Shown here one piece after another: positions 58,094 through 64,000 of a stretch of 64,000 nucleotides of DNA (position 1 is the stretch's first letter; every line of letters starts with the position of its first letter). This DNA comes from Blastomussa wellsi. Lineage: Eukaryota; Cnidaria; Anthozoa; Scleractinia; Plerogyridae. The DNA lies in assembly GCA_947652115.1 (NCBI GenBank), contig OX393566.1, positions 13,774,825 to 13,838,824 of the forward strand, in the 5' to 3' direction. The notes under the pieces were generated by a model. The model made no database searches, was not told the origin of the DNA, and worked only from the letters and a program-made list of their open reading frames with translations. A program made the position numbers and the translations under genes.

Positions 58094-58967
58094 ATGAACA
58101 CTGGAAGGATCTTACTCTGCATGTTCGTTACTGTGTTGCTATTGTGCAAGCAAGAAAGCAAGGCACAACGTATGAAGGAATTTGGTAAAAGACGGTTTCC
58201 CTACAAACATATTTTCAAGGTATTTTGTTCTAGATGAGAAGGGCGGCTGTAACTGCTGTGCATTGCTGGGCATATTTGTGAAATCTAACAGCCTTGATTA
58301 TTTCTGCCTTTGTAGTACGAAGATACTGAACGTGGCAGTCATAAGTGGCCTTCTTATGTTGAAATGGAAGTAGCTGATCAAGGGAAAGTGAGGATTTTAG
58401 TTGATTTCTTGATGTAGAAAAAGTCTAAGACTCCGTTTTTCACTTTGTTTCCGAAGTGATAAATAGAACGTGAATATGCGTATTACCAGCGCTAAACACG
58501 CTGGCTTTTTTCACTCAACAGCGCATTCAATACCCTAACGAGGAATTGTTCCCTAACGTGGAACTGCTTCGTTTTGTAAACAGCTTTTCTGCCTTTTCAT
58601 TTGGTTTAGCAAGCTCTCTTTGATCAAAGTCGATGAACACTCATCTCTTTGCATTGCGTTCTTCCAACCTCAATACGAATCAACAGGTTTTTAACTCTTC
58701 TCCGGTTTTTACTAAAGTTGTTTCAAGTGTATACAAGGCAGTTTGCACCCTGCACTCACTTCCGCAAAATCTTAAATACGCTAAAGCGCTATCAGTTCCA
58801 AAGGGCTGATTAACAAACCAAGCGAGTCCTATCAACACGGATAGTGTTAATAAACTGAGAGCATTTTCAGGGTCATATTCATTAACAAATCCATCCATTG
58901 GCCACATTTTTTATAGAATGAGGACGCTCCTGATGACTCTGATGTGAAGAAGTGGCGGCTCCAGTGA
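58094..58967 (+). CDS. Secreted peptide precursor, copy 2 (3 exons, 82 aa)
   Basis: Exons 58094-58219, 58316-58387 and 58917-58967, all phase 0, GT-AG (AAG|gtattt; tttgtag; AAA|gtgagg; ttatag). Signal peptide as in copy 1, then QRMKEFGKRRFPYKHIFK (net about +6), then YEDTERGSHKWPSYVEMEVA and a terminal NEDAPDDSDVKKWRLQ (region net about -5). Opposite charges of the two parts and a single GKRR site suggest processing of a pro-peptide. Start chosen for the signal peptide and TATA distance. AATAAA at 59034 and 59105. Confidence 0.75.
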
Positions 58968-59033
58968 CGGCAAGACGGACTGGCTGGCAACGACTGAGCA
59001 ACTTTAACCATCCACTTAAATAACTATGCTTAC

Positions 59034-59110
59034 AATAAACATCAGAACTACTTATAAATTTCTTTGTTTCGTGCGTTTGTAAGAATACTTAAGAATGTAA
59101 TTTTAATAAA
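59034..59110 (+). terminator. Poly(A) signals of peptide copy 2
   Basis: AATAAA at 59034-59039 and 59105-59110, 67 and 138 bp past the stop; same in copy 3 at 62279 and 62350. Confidence 0.55.
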
Positions 59111-59458
59111 AATTAAAACTTTGTGTATTGGTTCAGTTCGCGAGTTGCAAAAACACATTTTACTTCATTTAATAACAGAAAGCACTGCACTGGAAAGCGA
59201 ATAACACTGAGTAGCGTGTAAACAACTACTTCCTTCCCGGAAGAAAAATTAGAAAAGAAGCGTGGTTTGTTATCGCTGATGATTGTGTTCAGGAAGCGGG
59301 TGTATTACAGATTCAGCCGCCTTAACTTTTTACAAGTTACTAACGGGGTTTAACCGTTAGCCGTGAAAAAGCCAAAACCGTTACCCGTAACAATCACTAC
59401 CCCATGGAGACCTTCTTTAAAACAACAGAATATGAAATCCGCTAAATATCAAACAAAT

Positions 59459-59602
59459 AATAACCTCTTACTAGCCGAGCGCGAAGGCCGTACTGGGGAA
59501 TATTGGCCCGAGGTCGTGGCAGTACGGACCGAGCGCAGCGAGTTGCAAAATCCCGACCAAGAAAGAACCAATCAGAACGCTCGGATTTTCCTTGCCATAT
59601 AA
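59459..59602. mobile_element. MITE, GGGGAATATTGGCCC family (in unit 1)
   Basis: CTTACTAGCCGAGCGCGAAG..CTGGGGAATATTGGCCC to GAACGCTCGGATTTTCCTTG, related to 20114-20262 and 19819-19870. Duplicated at 62704-62847. Confidence 0.65.
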
Positions 59603-59882
59603 TAAGGATTCTTAGTTTCGGAAAGGTGATTCCACACATCATTCAGTTTATTGTATATTCATACCAACCCATGCACTTTGAGCAGATGGTGAGGATGATG
59701 TTCCGTATGTCTGTTGTTTATTTGTTTGCGGCCGATTATCTACAACTTGAGTTACGAGAACTTAAAGGCTTTCACTGACTTTTATTTAGCGAAGCGCGAG
59801 AGTGACGTCATGACTCAGACAGGACTCAGAGAAAACAAACAGGAATTGCGGACGATTTTGAAGATTTCTTAAAGCAAGAAAA

Positions 59883-60378
59883 CTGGTGATCCTAAAACAC
59901 TTAAAACCAAACCTTTGCTTACATTCCCTCTACTTTTCTCAGAACGCGCTGATATGTTTTCCGAGTCTCGCTGGGGTCCAATAATTTGCATTCTATATTT
60001 AGGCTTCGCCCGCTTCGCAACTGAAGTTAAAATGTTCTGAAAAGAAGCTTAAAAATAGAATGCAAATTATTGGACCCCAGAGACACTCGGAAAACATATC
60101 AGCGCGTTCTGCGAAAAGTAGGGTAGGTACTTGGTGTAGTTTTTAATCATTATTCAGCCAGTAAAGTCGACGAGCTAATCAGTAAAGTGCCTAATGAACA
60201 TCCACCTTCCTTAATAACGTCGAAGTTTAAACGGCTGGCAGAAATTTTTGAACAAATTCAGGTACATGTTCCTATAGATATCACTATCAAACCACTATAT
60301 GCTAACTACATGACGTACCTTCCGAAAGTAGAGGAAATGTAAGCGAAGGTTTGGTTTCAAGTGTTTTAGGATCACCAG
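59883..60378. mobile_element. Nested foldback element (in unit 1)
   Basis: Outer arms CTGGTGATCCTAAAACACTT..CTACTTTTC and CGAAAGTAGAGG..AAGTGTTTTAGGATCACCAG. An inner, almost perfect ~75-bp-arm palindrome (GCGCTGATATGTTTTCCGAG / CTCGGAAAACATATCAGCGC) sits inside at 59930-60127. Copy at 63128-63623. Confidence 0.8.
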
Positions 60379-60881
60379 CTTTCATACTTTCCCCCGCCTC
60401 GATTAACTTTGTAACTATTTGCGGGGGCAAGCAATGCTTGTAATATAATTTTCCAAAGCTATTTAAATAAAGTTGAGTTGAGTTGAGAAGCTAAGTAGGT
60501 AAAGTTGTTATTTTTGTCCTCGTCTTTCGGTACTGAAAGCGGGACGGTAGGAATATTGGCTTCATTATTTTGACTTTGTTTTATACAAAGAAACGTAATT
60601 TAACTTCTTTTGCTCGCCGCAAGGCTATCATAATAAAGTTCAAGTCGGCAAAGCCTGTTAAAAAGCCACCTGTCAGCTATGTGTTGATAAATTTGGCTGG
60701 ATCCTCTAAAATAAACTCATCAGAAGGCTATCTTGAAACTTAAATAAACCCGGTCCCAAATCAACCTTACTTCCCGCTGTTAAAAAGCAAACTTTCAAAC
60801 GTTTCCAACGAGAAATTAATGTCCAACGTAAAAGCGATAGCTGCAACAACTTGACGTAAACTCACTAATTAAGGCTATTTT

Positions 60882-61283
60882 ATGGGATTTTCAGTCTTTG
60901 TCTTTTATGAGGAGAAAAAACATGGAGTATGCATTGTATGTAATATAGGAAAAAAAAAGGTGATGAATTTAAATTCTAGTTCACTTGCTTTATCTCTGTG
61001 TGAGTCATTCACACCAAGAAACTATGAAGTAAGAAAGCAAATCCCCGTGCTCCATGACAATTATTTGAAATCTATCTTTAGTTCGCGCTATGTTGCCAAA
61101 GCTATGTTTATCTGTTGTTCCCAAGACCGCGCGGTCTACCTTCACGTCAGTTGTCACGGTAACATGCAGGTGCAAGTTAAACGACGTGTAACAAGAGCAT
61201 ACGGAGAAAACTGCCCGAGTTTTGGAAAAGGAGGAGCAAAGACAGTGAAGAAAACGAGGAAGTTTCGGCTGAGAAACAGGTAA
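60882..61283 (+). CDS. ORF between tandem units, unrecognised (133 aa)
   Basis: Open frame starting MGFSVFVFYEEKKHGVC, with several cysteines and a basic C-terminus (GGAKTVKKTRKFRLRNR), ending at 61283 about 55 bp before the copy 3 ATG. No domain recognised, no clear TATA or signal peptide. May be chance, or part of copy 3's new 5' region. Confidence 0.25.
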   Translation: MGFSVFVFYEEKKHGVCIVCNIGKKKVMNLNSSSLALSLCESFTPRNYEVRKQIPVLHDNYLKSIFSSRYVAKAMFICCSQDRAVYLHVSCHGNMQVQVKRRVTRAYGENCPSFGKGGAKTVKKTRKFRLRNR

Positions 61284-61313
61284 TTCACACTCTATAACCG
61301 CGAAGCCGGGGTA

Positions 61314-64000
61314 AGGCGATCAATCCACTTCAATAATCATGAACACTGGAAGGATCTTACTCTGCATGTTCGTTACTGTGTTGCTATTGTGCAAGCAAGA
61401 AAGCAAGGCACAACGTATGAAGGAATTTGGTAAAAGACGGTTTCCCTACAAACATATTTTCAAGGTATTTTGTTCTAGATGAGAAGGGCGGCTGTAACTG
61501 CTGTGCATTGCTGGGCATATTTGTGAAATCTAACAGCCTTGATTATTTCTGCCTTTGTAGTACGAAGATACTGAACGTGGCAGTCATAAGTGGCCTTCTT
61601 ATGTTGAAATGGAAGTAGCTGATCAAGGGAAAGTGAGGATTTTAGTTGATTTCTTGATGTAGAAAAAGTCTAAGACTCCGTTTTTCACTTTGTTTCCGAA
61701 GTGATAAATAGAACGTGAATATGCGTATTACCAGCGCTAAACACGCTGGCTTTTTTCACTCAACAGCGCATTCAATACCCTAACGAGGAATTGTTCCCTA
61801 ACGTGGAACTGCTTCGTTTTGTAAACAGCTTTTCTGCCTTTTCATTTGGTTTAGCAAGCTCTCTTTGATCAAAGTCGATGAACACTCATCTCTTTGCATT
61901 GCGTTCTTCCAACCTCAATACGAATCAACAGGTTTTTAACTCTTCTCCGGTTTTTACTAAAGTTGTTTCAAGTGTATACAAGGCAGTTTGCACCCTGCAC
62001 TCACTTCCGCAAAATCTTAAATACGCTAAAGCGCTATCAGTTCCAAAGGGCTGATTAACAAACCAAGCGAGTCCTATCAACACGGATAGTGTTAATAAAC
62101 TGAGAGCATTTTCAGGGTCATATTCATTAACAAATCCATCCATTGGCCACATTTTTTATAGAATGAGGACGCTCCTGATGACTCTGATGTGAAGAAGTGG
62201 CGGCTCCAGTGACGGCAAGACGGACTGGCTGGCAACGACTGAGCAACTTTAACCATCCACTTAAATAACTATGCTTACAATAAACATCAGAACTACTTAT
62301 AAATTTCTTTGTTTCGTGCGTTTGTAAGAATACTTAAGAATGTAATTTTAATAAAAATTAAAACTTTGTGTATTGGTTCAGTTCGCGAGTTGCAAAAACA
62401 CATTTTACTTCATTTAATAACAGAAAGCACTGCACTGGAAAGCGAATAACACTGAGTAGCGTGTAAACAACTACTTCCTTCCCGGAAGAAAAATTAGAAA
62501 AGAAGCGTGGTTTGTTATCGCTGATGATTGTGTTCAGGAAGCGGGTGTATTACAGATTCAGCCGCCTTAACTTTTTACAAGTTACTAACGGGGTTTAACC
62601 GTTAGCCGTGAAAAAGCCAAAACCGTTACCCGTAACAATCACTACCCCATGGAGACCTTCTTTAAAACAACAGAATATGAAATCCGCTAAATATCAAACA
62701 AATAATAACCTCTTACTAGCCGAGCGCGAAGGCCGTACTGGGGAATATTGGCCCGAGGTCGTGGCAGTACGGACCGAGCGCAGCGAGTTGCAAAATCCCG
62801 ACCAAGAAAGAACCAATCAGAACGCTCGGATTTTCCTTGCCATATAATAAGGATTCTTAGTTTCGGAAAGGTGATTCCACACATCATTCAGTTTATTGTA
62901 TATTCATACCAACCCATGCACTTTGAGCAGATGGTGAGGATGATGTTCCGTATGTCTGTTGTTTATTTGTTTGCGGCCGATTATCTACAACTTGAGTTAC
63001 GAGAACTTAAAGGCTTTCACTGACTTTTATTTAGCGAAGCGCGAGAGTGACGTCATGACTCAGACAGGACTCAGAGAAAACAAACAGGAATTGCGGACGA
63101 TTTTGAAGATTTCTTAAAGCAAGAAAACTGGTGATCCTAAAACACTTAAAACCAAACCTTTGCTTACATTCCCTCTACTTTTCTCAGAACGCGCTGATAT
63201 GTTTTCCGAGTCTCGCTGGGGTCCAATAATTTGCATTCTATATTTAGGCTTCGCCCGCTTCGCAACTGAAGTTAAAATGTTCTGAAAAGAAGCTTAAAAA
63301 TAGAATGCAAATTATTGGACCCCAGAGACACTCGGAAAACATATCAGCGCGTTCTGCGAAAAGTAGGGTAGGTACTTGGTGTAGTTTTTAATCATTATTC
63401 AGCCAGTAAAGTCGACGAGCTAATCAGTAAAGTGCCTAATGAACATCCACCTTCCTTAATAACGTCGAAGTTTAAACGGCTGGCAGAAATTTTTGAACAA
63501 ATTCAGGTACATGTTCCTATAGATATCACTATCAAACCACTATATGCTAACTACATGACGTACCTTCCGAAAGTAGAGGAAATGTAAGCGAAGGTTTGGT
63601 TTCAAGTGTTTTAGGATCACCAGCTTTCATACTTTCCCCCGCCTCGATTAACTTTGTAACTATTTGCGGGGGCAAGCAATGCTTGTAATATAATTTTCCA
63701 AAGCTATTTAAATAAAGTTGAGTTGAGTTGAGAAGCTAAGTAGGTAAAGTTGTTATTTTTGTCCTCGTCTTTCGGTACTGAAAGCGGGACGGTAGGAATA
63801 TTGGCTTCATTATTTTGACTTTGTTTTATACAAAGAAACGTAATTTAACTTCTTTTGCTCGCCGCAAGGCTATCATAATAAAGTTCAAGTCGGCAAAGCC
63901 TGTTAAAAAGCCACCTGTCAGCTATGTGTTGATAAATTTGGCTGGATCCTCTAAAATAAACTCATCAGAAGGCTATCTTGAAACTTAAATAAACCCGGTC
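61314..64000. repeat. Tandem duplication, unit 2 (truncated by window end)
   Basis: Matches 58069-60755 at offset 3,245 without an observed difference. Contains peptide copy 3, the MITE at 62704-62847 and the nested foldback at 63128-63623. Confidence 0.92.
61339..62212 (+). CDS. Secreted peptide precursor, copy 3 (3 exons, 82 aa)
   Basis: Exons 61339-61464, 61561-61632 and 62162-62212; protein and introns identical to copy 2. The duplication starts 25 bp upstream of the ATG, so the E-box/TATA block is not included; the new upstream DNA has only a weak CTATAACC near 61292. Either it is expressed from another promoter, is silent, or is an assembly duplicate. Confidence 0.7.

Larger units (their letters stand above)
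58069..61313. repeat. Tandem duplication, unit 1 (3,245 bp)
   Basis: Sequence from the 5' UTR of peptide copy 2 (25 bp before the ATG) recurs from 61314 at a constant offset of 3,245 bp up to the window end. I found no difference in the stretches compared. The junction shows a short imperfect microhomology (GGAGTGAGGCG / GGGGTAAGGCG). Confidence 0.92.

Overview
The window reads as metazoan nuclear DNA, most likely from an anthozoan cnidarian (stony coral or sea anemone). Reasons: intron-rich genes with GT-AG junctions, an animal ATF2/ATF7 bZIP gene, SEA, TSP1 and Ly6 domains, Penelope-like retroelements with a GIY-YIG domain, tRNA-derived SINEs and many AT-rich foldback/MITE elements. The taxonomic call is inference; gene structures were read by eye from splice sites, phase and domain fit.

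Layout. 1-947: LINE remnants. 1829-15434 (+): an eight-exon gene for a predicted ~1180-aa type I membrane protein: signal peptide, long Ser/Pro/Thr-rich mucin-like region, SEA domain, one thrombospondin type-1 repeat, transmembrane helix, acidic cytoplasmic tail. Its intron 2 holds an antisense Penelope-like element (PLE); a longer sense copy lies just downstream (16708-18405). 18400-22700: repeats, no convincing gene. 22733-33423 (-): a complete ten-exon ATF2/ATF7-type transcription factor of 457 aa. 33424-39764: foldback elements plus one doubtful two-exon gene. 39765-46404 (+): a three-exon GPI-anchored Ly6/uPAR-like protein whose 4.8-kb first intron carries a TTAA-flanked MITE. 46405-52880: DNA-transposon remnants, a tRNA-like sequence and weak ORFs.

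52884-64000: the most interesting part. Three copies of a short three-exon gene encode an 82-aa (73-aa in copy 1) cysteine-free secreted peptide precursor. The signal peptide is followed at once by Gln and then by a GKRR amidation/dibasic site, so a short pyroglutamyl, C-terminally amidated peptide is predicted. A cationic antimicrobial-like mature segment is the alternative. Copies 2 and 3 lie in a 3,245-bp tandem duplication that looks identical wherever compared; copy 3 has lost the conserved E-box/TATA block. I do not recognise the family, so I treat it as a candidate undescribed peptide system.

The genes do not form a pathway. Two are cell-surface proteins, one is a stress-kinase-responsive transcription factor and one is a secreted-peptide cluster. 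Much of the remaining DNA is mobile-element debris.
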